Assembly (NCBI RefSeq): GCF_021608265.1
Contig: NZ_JAKIHP010000002.1
Location: forward strand, 372,001 to 436,000
From: Flavobacterium wongokense
Lineage (GTDB): Bacteria > Bacteroidota > Bacteroidia > Flavobacteriales > Flavobacteriaceae
Reading direction: 5' to 3'
DNA: 64,000 nucleotides
A program made the translations under genes and the position numbers. The notes under the pieces are model-generated. The model was not told the DNA's origin and did not search any database. It worked only from the letters and a program-made list of their open reading frames with translations. How positions within the stretch are numbered: position 1 is the first letter of the stretch; each line of letters opens with the position of its first letter. Below, one piece after another: positions 52,811 to 61,623 of the stretch.

Positions 52811-54058
52811 ATGCTTACTACCGCCTTTCAACGCTACATCAACAACTTCAGGGGATTTTCAAGAGAGATTTGGATACTGACGCTTATCACATTCATCAAT
52901 CGCGCCGGCACGATGGTGCTTCCCTTTCTGTCTAAATATTTAAAGGAAGACCTGCATTTTTCATATAGCGAGGTTGGATGGATTATGGTGTGCTTTGGTA
53001 CAGGTTCCATCATTGGTTCCTGGCTTGGCGGAAAGCTTTCGGATAAGATTGGCTTTTACAAAATTATGATTTTCAGCCTGCTTACCACAGGTATACTCCT
53101 TTTCTTTGTGCAATTCATCCACACCTTTGTTGGATTGTGCATCGGAATGTTTGTATTGATGATTATTGCTGATATGTTCCGTCCTGCGATGTTTGTTTCA
53201 CTGGGAGCCTATGCCAAACCTGAAAACAGGACCCGTGCGTTGACTTTGGTTCGTTTAGCCATTAATCTTGGATTTGCAGCCGGACCGGCTTTGGGTGGAA
53301 TTATTATCATGACTATTGGCTATGCTGGTTTGTTTTGGGTTGATGGTGCAACCTGCATTATTGCGATACTTATCTTTTGGTTAAAAGTAAAGGAAAAGAA
53401 AAAGTCGCCTTTCATAGATAAGAAACATCCTGATGATGTGCTGACCCATTCCGTGTTTAAGGACAAACCGTTCTGGATATTCCTTTTTGCCTGTTTGGTT
53501 TCGGGAGTTTTATTTTTCCAGTGCTTTACCACTATTCCACTTTACCATAAAGAACAATTCAACCTGACGGAGTTACAGACCGGATTATTACTGACGATGA
53601 ACGGCCTGATGATTTTCTTTATGGAAATGCCAATTGTCAGTTATGTTGAACGCAATAAGATCAGTAAGGTAAAGGTTGTTGCATTTGGCTGCCTGCTGAT
53701 GGCAATCAGCCTGTTCCTGATGTTGGTGGATAGTTGGGCAGGAATACTGGTTATTATGATGCTGTTTATGACCTTTGGAGAAATGTTTGCTTTCCCGTTT
53801 TCCAATTCGGTTGCGTTAAGCCGTGCGCCAAAAGGCCATGAAGGACGCTATATGGCAATTTACACCATGAGTTATAGTTTGGCGCACATCTTTAGTGCCA
53901 AAGCCGGTATGGGAATCATAGATTACTACAGCCATAAATATGGGCATTTATACGGCTACCAGATGAACTGGCTCTTTATGGGAATCCTAGGACTTTTAGG
54001 AATGTTTTCTGGATTTTGGGTATATCGCCTAATACAAAAAGAGTCTAAAGATTTATAA
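52811..54058 (+). CDS. MFS transporter, drug-exporter type
   Basis: 415 residues with 12 membrane segments. The A motif GSWLGGKLSDKIGFYK between helices 2 and 3 and the conserved NxxxAxGPALGG in helix 5 (NLGFAAGPALGGI) mark an MFS drug:proton antiporter (MdtH/YfcJ-like group). Inner membrane. It is upstream of the BlaI region but separated by 116 bases and on its own promoter. Confidence 0.9.
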   Translation: MLTTAFQRYINNFRGFSREIWILTLITFINRAGTMVLPFLSKYLKEDLHFSYSEVGWIMVCFGTGSIIGSWLGGKLSDKIGFYKIMIFSLLTTGILLFFVQFIHTFVGLCIGMFVLMIIADMFRPAMFVSLGAYAKPENRTRALTLVRLAINLGFAAGPALGGIIIMTIGYAGLFWVDGATCIIAILIFWLKVKEKKKSPFIDKKHPDDVLTHSVFKDKPFWIFLFACLVSGVLFFQCFTTIPLYHKEQFNLTELQTGLLLTMNGLMIFFMEMPIVSYVERNKISKVKVVAFGCLLMAISLFLMLVDSWAGILVIMMLFMTFGEMFAFPFSNSVALSRAPKGHEGRYMAIYTMSYSLAHIFSAKAGMGIIDYYSHKYGHLYGYQMNWLFMGILGLLGMFSGFWVYRLIQKESKDL

Positions 54059-54100
54059 ATCAATATTTTAGCATTCAAATATTTTTTCAATCCTTAAAAA

Positions 54101-54155
54101 ATAGTTAAATAACTATAAAAATAGTTGTGTAACTAAAAATATAGTTGTACTTTCG
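54101..54155 (+). promoter_or_regulatory. BlaI-type operator array overlapping the blaI promoter
   Basis: Three ATAGTT units start at 54101, 54121 and 54141, exactly 20 bases apart. The first is a full inverted repeat ATAGTTA-AA-TAACTAT, the second is nearly so (ATAGTTGTGTAACTAA), the third is a half site. The -33 TTG (54125) and the -7 TACTTTCG (54148) lie within the array, so a bound repressor would block the promoter. Confidence 0.75.
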
Positions 54156-54174
54156 ATTCAAAATAAAAAGAATC

Positions 54175-54534
54175 ATGCAAAAGTTAACAAACAAGGAAGA
54201 GGAAATCATGCAGATTTTATGGAAGCTTAAAAAAGCTTTTGTAAAAGAAGTCATGGCAGAAATCACAGACGAGCAACCCCATTACAATACGCTTTCTACC
54301 ATCATCAGGAACCTGGAAGAAAAAGGATTTGTGTCGCACAATGCTTTTGGGAACACCCACCAGTACTTTCCTATCATAAAAATGGAAGACTACAGAAAGA
54401 AGTTTATGAAAACAGCTATCGACACCTATTTTAATAGTTCCTATAAAAATATGGTTTCATTCTTTGCTGAAGAGGAAAAGATTTCGGCAGACGAATTGAG
54501 GGAGATTTTGGCAATCATCGAAAACAAAAAATAG
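54175..54534 (+). CDS. BlaI/MecI/CopY-type transcriptional repressor
   Basis: 119 residues from ATG 54175 (MQKLTNKEEEIMQILW, the usual family start); the frame is open to 54145, inside the promoter. Winged helix about 1-75, with ITDEQPHYNTLSTIIRNLEEKGFV as recognition helix and wing, and a C-terminal dimerisation domain. BlaI homologues are cleaved by their partner M56 protease near an Asn-Phe bond; the corresponding stretch here is KNMVSFFAEEEK. The operator array lies directly upstream, so it is likely autoregulated. The two M56 genes follow at 7 bases. Confidence 0.92.
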   Translation: MQKLTNKEEEIMQILWKLKKAFVKEVMAEITDEQPHYNTLSTIIRNLEEKGFVSHNAFGNTHQYFPIIKMEDYRKKFMKTAIDTYFNSSYKNMVSFFAEEEKISADELREILAIIENKK

Positions 54535-54541
54535 TAGAACG

Positions 54542-56332
54542 ATGGACCAGCTATTCCTATATCTTTTAAAATCAGGTGGATTGATTGCGGTGTTTTACCT
54601 TGCCTATCATTTTTTAGTACGCAAAGAAACATTCTTTAACAGCAACCGATGGTTTTTACTAAGTGGTTTAGCGACTTCGCTCCTATTGCCTTTATTTTTC
54701 ATTAGTAAAATTGTAATAGTTGAAAGACCTGTAATTCAGGTTCAGGATTATGCAGTTGTACCACAACAGCCAGCTCCAATAATCCATAATATTCCAGTTG
54801 CTGAACCCTTTGACTGGACGCAGTTACTATGGACCGTTTATTTCATTATTGCGGCTGTTTTAGTGATTAAGATTGTGATTAACCTAGCATCACTTTATCG
54901 AATGCTAACAAAACAGCAATCTATTAAAAAAGAGCAGTTTAAATTAATCAATCTAAATGATAACATCGCTCCATTTTCGTTCTTTAATTATATTGTATAC
55001 AACCCAAATTTGTATTCAGAAAAAGAGCTCGAGAATATTTTACTCCATGAAAAAATCCACAGTAAAGGAAAGCACTCCATTGATGTTTTGACAGCTGAAA
55101 CAATGTGTGCACTATTTTGGTTCAATCCGTTCATGTGGCTGTATAAAAAAGCCATTACCCAAAACCTGGAATACATCGCCGATCAGCGAGCTATCGAACA
55201 GACTGACGATAGAAAATCCTATCAACACGCTTTGCTAAAAGTAGTTTCTAATCAAAACTGCCTGCCTATAACCAATAATTTTTATCAATCATTAATCAAA
55301 AAACGAATCGTTATGTTAAACAAAAATCAATCACACAGAAGAAGTTACTTAAAGTATGCCATGATCCTTCCGGCGCTAGTTGGCTTTGTACTTTTATTCC
55401 AGGTAAAGGTAATCGCACAGGACAAATTTATTGCGCTAACCAACGATGTAGCTTTGGCCAGCAGCAACACTGTAACTAATCAAGACAGTGTAACAGAAGA
55501 AGCATTAGCCATACCTATTCCAACAGAAGGCGAAGGCAATTATGTTTTTGACAAAACCGAAACCGATGAAAACCTAAAGGACGATGCAGCAGATATTGAA
55601 CAGGTACATAAAATCAGTTTTACCATTTCTAATGTAAAAAGAAACAGCAACGGGGAAATCATCTCCATTAAAATGGCTTTTGATGATAAAAAAGGAAACA
55701 AAGGTAAAGTCGAACAAGACCGAACCATTCCAATCCGTCCAATATTCTTTCAGGTAAAACAAAAAGACGGCAAAAGCATCATCGGTTTTTATGACAATCC
55801 GGATATGGTCGTAAAACCTGTAGATCCGGTAAATGAGAACAAAATTGTAACCATTGAATCCATTAAGGACAATGCATTGATATATGTAGACGGAGAAAGA
55901 TATACCAAAGAAAGCCTGAGTGAACTTGATCCAAAAGGATTGGAGAAAATTGAGCTTTTGAAAGACGCGGCATCCTTGGCACAATATGGCGCCAAAGACA
56001 GATCGGAAGTGGTGGTGATTACAACCAACTGGCCATCGCGAGAGCAGAACATTGCAATGAGACAGCAACAGTCTCCCAACATCATCACCCTGCAAAATGG
56101 CGATGAAGTGGTAATATTTGACAAATGCAATATGAAAATTCCGGGCTATCCTTCGGTTCAATTCACTGATAGCTCACCGGTTATGATACTAAATGGCGTG
56201 CAGCAGAAAAATCCAAGGCTTATTTTGGAAAGCATGCCTCTTTCAAAGATTAAGACAATAAAAGTGCTTGATGCCAACGACAAGGAAACAAAGGGCACTC
56301 CAATTTATAAACTGATTTTAACAACAAAGTAA
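54542..56332 (+). CDS. M56 (BlaR1-like) membrane metallopeptidase 1 with sensor and plug-like domains
   Basis: 596 residues. Four membrane segments (about 5-25, 38-58, 96-115, 271-291); the zinc site HEKIH (169-173) and third ligand Glu210 in LEYIAD form an active cytosol-facing peptidase between segments 3 and 4. After segment 4 the periplasmic part has a module about 340-416 (ISNVKRNSNGEIISIKMAFDDKKGNKG) shared with the two downstream proteins, and two TonB-plug-like units (about 445-496, DNALIYVDGERYTKESLSELDPKGLEKIELLKDAASLAQYG; about 546-596, SSPVMILNGVQQKNPRLILESMPLSKIKTIKVL). Expected to sense an envelope signal and cleave the BlaI-type repressor. Confidence 0.9.
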   Translation: MDQLFLYLLKSGGLIAVFYLAYHFLVRKETFFNSNRWFLLSGLATSLLLPLFFISKIVIVERPVIQVQDYAVVPQQPAPIIHNIPVAEPFDWTQLLWTVYFIIAAVLVIKIVINLASLYRMLTKQQSIKKEQFKLINLNDNIAPFSFFNYIVYNPNLYSEKELENILLHEKIHSKGKHSIDVLTAETMCALFWFNPFMWLYKKAITQNLEYIADQRAIEQTDDRKSYQHALLKVVSNQNCLPITNNFYQSLIKKRIVMLNKNQSHRRSYLKYAMILPALVGFVLLFQVKVIAQDKFIALTNDVALASSNTVTNQDSVTEEALAIPIPTEGEGNYVFDKTETDENLKDDAADIEQVHKISFTISNVKRNSNGEIISIKMAFDDKKGNKGKVEQDRTIPIRPIFFQVKQKDGKSIIGFYDNPDMVVKPVDPVNENKIVTIESIKDNALIYVDGERYTKESLSELDPKGLEKIELLKDAASLAQYGAKDRSEVVVITTNWPSREQNIAMRQQQSPNIITLQNGDEVVIFDKCNMKIPGYPSVQFTDSSPVMILNGVQQKNPRLILESMPLSKIKTIKVLDANDKETKGTPIYKLILTTK

Positions 56333-56344
56333 AAATAAACCAAC

Positions 56345-58210
56345 ATGGAAGCGATATTTATATACTTACTTAAATCGAGCGGATTGATTACTGTTTTTTA
56401 TTTAGCGTATCATTTTTTGGTTCGAAAAGAGACGTTTTTCAACAGTAATCGTTGGTTTCTCTTGAGTGGATTATTTACATCGCTTCTATTACCATTGTTT
56501 ATCATTAAGAAAATCATATTGGTGGAACGCCCAAAAATAGCAGCCGAAGATCTGGTTGCCTATTCCCAGATTTCTGCCCAAAGAATACAAGATGTTCCTG
56601 CTGTTGAAGCATTTGATTGGATGCAATTTATTTGGATTAGTTATATCATCATTGCCTGCGTACTCGTGATTAGAATAGTATTTAATTTCACTTCGCTCTA
56701 TCGAATGCTTTATCAACAGCAAGTTATTAAAAGAGAACAATTTAAATTAGTCAACCTAAATGAGAATATAGCTCCGTTTTCGTTCTTCAACTACATTGTT
56801 TACAACTCCGATTTGTATTCAACCGAAGAACTGCAAAGTATCTTATTACACGAAAAAATCCACAGCCAGGAGAAACATTCCCTTGATGTGCTTATTGCCA
56901 AATTGTTCTGCATCGTATTTTGGTTTAATCCGTTTATGTGGCTTTACAAAAAGGCAATTACACAAAACCTTGAATACATCGCCGACCAGAAAGCCATCGA
57001 ACAACTAGAGGACAAAAAGTCTTATCAAAGAGCTTTATTAAAAGTAGTTTCTCATCAAAGCTGCCTATCAATCACCAACAATTTTTATCAATCATTAATC
57101 AAAAAAAGAATCGTTATGTTAAACAAGAACCAATCACACAAAAGAAATTCGTGGAAGTATGCCATGATCATCCCGGCCCTCATTGGCTTTGTATTTTTAT
57201 TCCAGATAAAAACCATAGCACAGGAAAAGGAAGAAAATGTAATCTTCACCAAAGCCATTCACAAAGGCAATGAAGTACGCGTTACCGTAAATAAAAATTC
57301 CACCGATGCCGAGATGAAAAAAGACGCATCCGAACTTAAGAAAACTCACGGAATCACCTTGAAATACTCTAAGGTAAAAAGAAACAGCGATGGAGAAATC
57401 ACAGGAATCAAGGTAGAATTCAAGGATAAGGATGGTAACAAAGGCGTTTCTCAGGTAGACGGAAAAGAACCTATCAAACCTATCCATTTCTACAAAAACG
57501 ATTCAGGTGTAGGTTTCGGAAGACCAAAGGAACTGAGAATGTACACCAACTATTCAACTGGTGGAAATGACAATGCCCCAATGGCAATTGCAATTGGCGA
57601 CAGCGTGAATGTTGTTGGGAATTTTGATTTCGACTTTGATTTGGATTTACCGGAACCACCGGAAGCTCCTGAGTCACCGGAAGCAGTAGAATTACCTGAA
57701 GCTCCTGAAGCATTTGCATGGGGCGACAACCAAAAAATAATCATCAAGACCGATGGCGATAAAAAACCTATGGTAATCATCAATGGAAAAGTGCTTTCAG
57801 ATGAAAAAGAAATCGAGGAAGCTTTGCAAAAATATGGTGCCAAAGGAAAAGGGAAAGGAAAAGCCTATTGCTACAGCTACTCCTCATCCTCTGATGGCGA
57901 TAGTCAGCAAATCATCATCAATGGCAAGGATGTAATGAAGATCAAATCTGATGCTATGGCTAATGCCAACATCCAAATGAAAAAATTACGCCCAATGATG
58001 GCGAAACAAATGGAATTGGCTAAACTAAGTAAAAGCAAAGCCAGAGCTGAAATGGATGCGGCAAGAGCGCAACTGAATGCATCCAAACCGGAAATGGAAG
58101 CAGCAAAAGCTGAAATGAACAGAGCTAAGGAAGAAATGCTGAAAGCAAAAGCCGAAATGGAAGCAGCCAAAGCCGAGTATGAAAAAGCCAAAGCTGAACT
58201 AAAAAAATAA
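56345..58210 (+). CDS. M56 (BlaR1-like) membrane metallopeptidase 2, Ala/Glu/Lys-rich tail
   Basis: 621 residues, about 70% identical by eye to peptidase 1 over residues 1-295, with the same four membrane segments, HEKIH (169-173) and LEYIAD. The ectodomain differs: module about 309-392 (VKRNSDGEITGIKVEFKDKDGNKG), a Pro/Glu-rich hinge (435-456), a plug-like unit (KPMVIINGKVLSDEKEIEEALQKYG), and a long coiled coil 545-621 of Lys/Ala/Glu. The gene begins 12 bases after peptidase 1: a recent tandem duplication with a diverged sensor. Two sensors for one repressor would let different signals act on the same regulon (inference). Confidence 0.9.
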   Translation: MEAIFIYLLKSSGLITVFYLAYHFLVRKETFFNSNRWFLLSGLFTSLLLPLFIIKKIILVERPKIAAEDLVAYSQISAQRIQDVPAVEAFDWMQFIWISYIIIACVLVIRIVFNFTSLYRMLYQQQVIKREQFKLVNLNENIAPFSFFNYIVYNSDLYSTEELQSILLHEKIHSQEKHSLDVLIAKLFCIVFWFNPFMWLYKKAITQNLEYIADQKAIEQLEDKKSYQRALLKVVSHQSCLSITNNFYQSLIKKRIVMLNKNQSHKRNSWKYAMIIPALIGFVFLFQIKTIAQEKEENVIFTKAIHKGNEVRVTVNKNSTDAEMKKDASELKKTHGITLKYSKVKRNSDGEITGIKVEFKDKDGNKGVSQVDGKEPIKPIHFYKNDSGVGFGRPKELRMYTNYSTGGNDNAPMAIAIGDSVNVVGNFDFDFDLDLPEPPEAPESPEAVELPEAPEAFAWGDNQKIIIKTDGDKKPMVIINGKVLSDEKEIEEALQKYGAKGKGKGKAYCYSYSSSSDGDSQQIIINGKDVMKIKSDAMANANIQMKKLRPMMAKQMELAKLSKSKARAEMDAARAQLNASKPEMEAAKAEMNRAKEEMLKAKAEMEAAKAEYEKAKAELKK

Positions 58211-58311
58211 TAGTTAAAAAATTGCAAAACCCTTTTTACGAAAAAGTGATTCGTTTTAAGTTTGCTACAAATTAATCAATTACAATTATCAACCACTTTA
58301 ATATTATTGTT

Positions 58312-59190
58312 ATGAAAAACAACTTGTTTTATTCGCTGGTATGCATTGCGTTGTTTCAATCATCAATCTTTGCACAGGATAAAAAATCATCTGAGTCTTC
58401 AGATAAAACGTTTGACAATATTGTCATGACTTGGAACAAGGATACGCCCGAAAGCGAAATGAAGGACGATATCAAGGCTTTAAAAGAGCATGGCGTTACG
58501 ATTACCTATTCCGATGTAAAACGAAACAGCAAAGGGGAAATTACAGCTATCAAGGTTGACTTCGCTGATAAAGACGGAAGCAAAGGCAGTATGTCGGTAG
58601 ACACTCAAAAACCAATCAACACCATTAAAATTTACAAGCAAAATGATGAAGTGGGATTCGGAGATCCCGCTGGTTCAGGTTTCATGAATGGAAATAATTT
58701 TGCGTATGGCTTTAATGGCAATGATATGATGAAAGGTTTCCCGTTTAACGAAGATGGATTGCCTGGACAACAGTTTCATTATAGTTTCCCAAATGGTAAT
58801 TTATTTGGAGATTCGGATTCCAAAATCATTATAAAGCAGGATGGTAAAAAACCATTGGTAATCCAGGATGGGAATATTGTTGAAGGCGGTGATGATTATA
58901 CCAAAGAAGAATTGGAAGACATCAAAAAGAATAACAAAACAGAATCTTTTGGAAGTTTCAACGGACAGGGAATGGAAAACCTGGATGAGCAAATGGAACA
59001 ATTACAGCAACAGATGGACGAAATGTCGAAATCATTTGGTAAGTCAGGCAAACCAAAGTCTGAATCTGAAAGCACCAAGGAAGAAATGAAAAAAGCCACC
59101 GAAGAAATGAAAAAGGCAAAAGAGGAATTGGAAAATGCCACGAAGGAACTCAAAAAAGCCAAATCGAGCTTAAAGACACAAAAAGCATAA
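58312..59190 (+). CDS. Secreted paralogue of the M56 ectodomain
   Basis: 292 residues. Signal peptide 1-21 (ending SSIFAQ), no membrane or peptidase domain. Residues 36-118 (WNKDTPESEMKDDIKALKEHGVTITYSDVKRNSKGEITAIKVDFADKDGSKG, then KIYKQNDEVGFG) align with the module at 309-392 of peptidase 2. KIIIKQDGKKPLVIQDGNIV (about 171-190) matches its KIIIKTDGDKKPMVIINGKVL, and a Lys/Glu/Ala coiled coil (about 223-292) matches its tail. So it is a free, soluble copy of the sensor ectodomain. It could bind the same signal, or the peptidases themselves, and tune induction (inference). Gap of 101 bases from peptidase 2, terminator after it. Confidence 0.88.
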   Translation: MKNNLFYSLVCIALFQSSIFAQDKKSSESSDKTFDNIVMTWNKDTPESEMKDDIKALKEHGVTITYSDVKRNSKGEITAIKVDFADKDGSKGSMSVDTQKPINTIKIYKQNDEVGFGDPAGSGFMNGNNFAYGFNGNDMMKGFPFNEDGLPGQQFHYSFPNGNLFGDSDSKIIIKQDGKKPLVIQDGNIVEGGDDYTKEELEDIKKNNKTESFGSFNGQGMENLDEQMEQLQQQMDEMSKSFGKSGKPKSESESTKEEMKKATEEMKKAKEELENATKELKKAKSSLKTQKA

Positions 59191-59194
59191 TTTC

Positions 59195-59227
59195 AAAAAA
59201 AGCAAGTCAGTTACGGCTTGCTTTTTT
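59195..59227 (+). terminator. Intrinsic terminator
   Basis: Stem AAAAAGCAAG / CTTGCTTTTT with a 10-base loop, ends the BlaI-M56 region. Confidence 0.88.
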
Positions 59228-59234
59228 ACTTTTG
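59227..59234 (+). promoter_or_regulatory. -7 promoter element
   Basis: TACTTTTG fits TAnnTTTG, 14 bases before the ATG of the 49-residue ORF at 59249. Confidence 0.55.
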
Positions 59235-59248
59235 TAAAAACTTCAACA

Positions 59249-59398
59249 ATGTTTAAGCTACTTGCCAAACTCAATAAAATACTCCTACCCAGCTTTACCA
59301 AGCAGCAACTCGATTTGGCTAAAGCCAAAAAATGGCAGATGGCAATCATTGGCTGGAGGTATTATGTTACAACAAGGGCATTGGATTTTAAAAAATAA
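59249..59398 (+). CDS. 49-residue basic/amphipathic protein
   Basis: ATG 59249 to TAA 59398: starts MFKLLAKLNKILLPSFTKQQ, then QLDLAKAKKWQMAIIGWRYYV and a short polar end. It has its own -7 element 14 bases upstream, and the tRNA-Arg promoter begins just after it. Similar short ORFs before a tRNA-Arg gene occur in other flavobacteria to my memory. It looks like a small membrane-surface peptide. Function unknown. Confidence 0.68.
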   Translation: MFKLLAKLNKILLPSFTKQQLDLAKAKKWQMAIIGWRYYVTTRALDFKK

Positions 59399-59411
59399 TT
59401 TTACTTATTCA

Positions 59412-59442
59412 TTTGCGGATTTAATAGTATTAGCTATATTTG
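59412..59442 (+). promoter_or_regulatory. tRNA promoter TTTG-N19-TATATTTG
   Basis: Full Bacteroidota consensus: TTTG at 59412-59415 and TATATTTG at 59435-59442, 13 bases before the tRNA 5' end. Confidence 0.8.
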
Positions 59443-59455
59443 CACCCACAAAAAA

Positions 59456-59529
59456 GGCCTCGTGGCGCAACTGAATAGCGCATCTGATTACGGCTCAGAA
59501 GGTTACTGGTTTGAATCCAGTCGAGGTCA
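59456..59529 (+). tRNA. tRNA-Arg(ACG)
   Basis: 74 nt cloverleaf: acceptor GGCCTCG pairs with CGAGGTC (one G-U), D stem GCGC/GCGC, anticodon stem TCTGA/TCAGA with loop TTACGGC (anticodon ACG), T stem ACTGG/CCAGT with TTTGAAT in the loop, discriminator A. The 3' CCA is not encoded. ACG is expected to be edited to ICG by TadA, reading CGU, CGC and CGA. Confidence 0.96.
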
Positions 59530-59533
59530 CAAA

Positions 59534-59573
59534 ATAAAAAAGCTTCCACAACATGGGAGCTTTTTTATTTTTA
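59534..59573. terminator. Bidirectional terminator after the tRNA
   Basis: Stem AAAAAGCTTCC / GGGAGCTTTTT (one G-T), loop of about 7, T run. Also serves the convergent MATE gene. Confidence 0.87.
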
Positions 59574-59577
59574 ATAT

Positions 59578-60993
59578 TTAAACCTGCACCGTCTTCCATT
59601 TTCCTTTTTTAAAGAAATAAAACGCCAATATTGCCAATACGGTTTCAGCCGATGGAATCGCGATAAACGAACCAAGAGGCCCAAAACCTAAATGAACCGC
59701 CAGAAACCACGCCAACGGAACCTGTACCATCCAAAAACAGAAGATGTTAATCCATGTCGGTGTTTTGGTATCCCCGGCACCATTCAGCGATTGAATCATC
59801 ACCATTCCAATTCCGTAAAAAATATAACCAAAGCCAATGATACGCAAAGCCTGGCTGCCGTAAGCCAAAATCACTTTGTCCGAAGTATAGAAACTTATTA
59901 TTATTTCTGAAAAGCAGACAAACAACAGCGTTACAAGGCTCATAAAAATAACATTGTACTTGGTGGTCAGCAAAACACTTTGCTCTGCTCTTTCGGGCTG
60001 TTTTGCACCAAGGTTCTGTCCGACCAAAGTAGCTGCAGCATTACTCAATCCCCATGCCGGCAATATAAAAAAGACCACATTTCGTATCGCAATCTGATAT
60101 CCTGCGCTGGCATCGGTACTTCCGGTAATGGAAACAATGTATGTCAGCGCAATCCAGCTGCCACTTTGAATAAAAAACTGGAACATGGCCGGAGTTGAAA
60201 TCGCCAATAACGATTTGATGATTTCAAAATTGGGTTTGAAATAAGAACTGTAGATTTTGATAATCCTGTTTTTGGCAAACAGATGATAACATTGATAAAG
60301 CACACCTGTGGTTCTTCCGATAGCCGTTGCAATAGCAGCACCAATCAGCCCAAGTTCGGGAAATGGCCCTACGCCATAAATCAGGATTGGACACAGGATA
60401 ATATTGATAAGGCTTGCCAGCCAAAGGCTTCGCATCGCCATTGCCGCATCACCGGCACCACGGAAAATCCCGTTGATCAAAAACAGTAAAATAATCGACG
60501 GGCTACTGGCAAAAATGATTTGGGCAAACGAAGTTCCTTCCTTGATCACTTCCGGCCTTGCTCCCATTAAAGCCAAAATATCCGAAGCAAAATAAACGCC
60601 AAGAACAGCTACCAAAACCGCCACAATCAGTGATACTCCTATAGCCTGCATTCCCGATTTGGACGCTTCCTCATAATTCTTTTCGCCTACGCGCCGCGCT
60701 ACAATTGCTGTTGCACCTGTACTCAAGCCAATTCCAAGTGTGTATACCAAAGAAATTACCGCCTCTGTAAGACCTACAGTTGCAACCGCCACATCTGCAT
60801 TGGGCAAATGACCCACAAAATAAATATCTACAACAGCAAATACCGATTCGAGGCTCAACTCCAGTATCATTGGAATCGAAAGTAAAAGGATGGCAACCTT
60901 AATGTTTCCCTGAGTGTAATCATATTCCTTGCCTCGGAGTGATTGCCTGATTAGTTTGAATATCGTCTTGATTTTATTGATGCTAAAAGCCAT
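59578..60993 (-). CDS. MATE-family efflux transporter
   Basis: 471 residues from ATG 60993 (MAFSINKIKTIFKLI); the frame is open to 61038 but the earlier codons look non-coding. Twelve membrane segments, with IPMILELSLESVFAVVDIYFVGHL (helix 1-2) and ALGIGLSTGATAIVARRVGEKNYEEA-like family segments, and the second-half repeat ISTPAMFQFFIQSGSWIALTYIVS. A sodium- or proton-driven multidrug exporter of the inner membrane. Single gene, convergent with the tRNA. Confidence 0.93.
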   Translation of the reverse strand: MAFSINKIKTIFKLIRQSLRGKEYDYTQGNIKVAILLLSIPMILELSLESVFAVVDIYFVGHLPNADVAVATVGLTEAVISLVYTLGIGLSTGATAIVARRVGEKNYEEASKSGMQAIGVSLIVAVLVAVLGVYFASDILALMGARPEVIKEGTSFAQIIFASSPSIILLFLINGIFRGAGDAAMAMRSLWLASLINIILCPILIYGVGPFPELGLIGAAIATAIGRTTGVLYQCYHLFAKNRIIKIYSSYFKPNFEIIKSLLAISTPAMFQFFIQSGSWIALTYIVSITGSTDASAGYQIAIRNVVFFILPAWGLSNAAATLVGQNLGAKQPERAEQSVLLTTKYNVIFMSLVTLLFVCFSEIIISFYTSDKVILAYGSQALRIIGFGYIFYGIGMVMIQSLNGAGDTKTPTWINIFCFWMVQVPLAWFLAVHLGFGPLGSFIAIPSAETVLAILAFYFFKKGKWKTVQV

Positions 60994-61073
60994 TTGTAGA
61001 AATTTTACTAAATCAAAAATACAAAAAAAGGGACTCATTCCTGAATCCCTAAATTATACTTGTCAAATGACCG

Positions 61074-61484
61074 TTATTTATTGGTTTTGTATCCCCAAAG
61101 TTCAACATGTGCCTTATCATCTCCGGCGACAGTCTTATATTTGAAATCTACACGTTTGACATTTTTTTCACCGCCAAACTCAACCACTTTGGTTTCTCCG
61201 GGAACTTTAAACTCGGTGCCAACAGGGAAGTTTTTTTTGGTGTCGTCATCAAAAACAACATCAAAGGACTCCAGATTAATTGGAGCATCAGTTACCTTAA
61301 TTTTAAGCGCTGCAAAACGCCTTGCCCCAACGATTGGGATTTTGTCAATTTCCCTTTTAAAATCAACTCTGGTTTCCCCTATTTTGTGCCAGCCGTCTTT
61401 ATCACTAATGACAACTTTTGGGCTCTGTGCCAATAACGTGGCGTGGCTTGCTATAAACAGCAGTGCCAATACAATTTTTCTCAT
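61074..61484 (-). CDS. Small secreted beta-sandwich protein, possibly DUF2541-like
   Basis: 136 residues from ATG 61484 (MRKIVLALLFIASHATLLAQ, signal peptide); the frame is open to 61544. The mature domain is one beta-sandwich: RFAALKIKVTDAPINLESFDVVFDDDTKKNFPVGTEFKVPGETKVVEFGGEKNVKRVDFKYK. This resembles DUF2541 (YaaI-type) by strand pattern and the ALKIxVT/xxDVxFxDG style, but I am not certain. Periplasmic. Confidence 0.65.
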   Translation of the reverse strand: MRKIVLALLFIASHATLLAQSPKVVISDKDGWHKIGETRVDFKREIDKIPIVGARRFAALKIKVTDAPINLESFDVVFDDDTKKNFPVGTEFKVPGETKVVEFGGEKNVKRVDFKYKTVAGDDKAHVELWGYKTNK

Positions 61485-61623
61485 TTTTTCAATTTTTAAA
61501 TTAGTTATGTTGATGATGGTAAAATTACAAGTCATCCGTTCCAAAAGGATTATACAACTGCTTCATTCTTTTATAGAATTCTCATTTTAACATTTGGCTT
61601 CAATGATATAAAATTGACCCAAA

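Noticed and set aside
59521..59535. A 3' CCA tail of the tRNA gene
   Set aside because: The bases after the discriminator are CAAAAT; CCA is not encoded and would be added after transcription.
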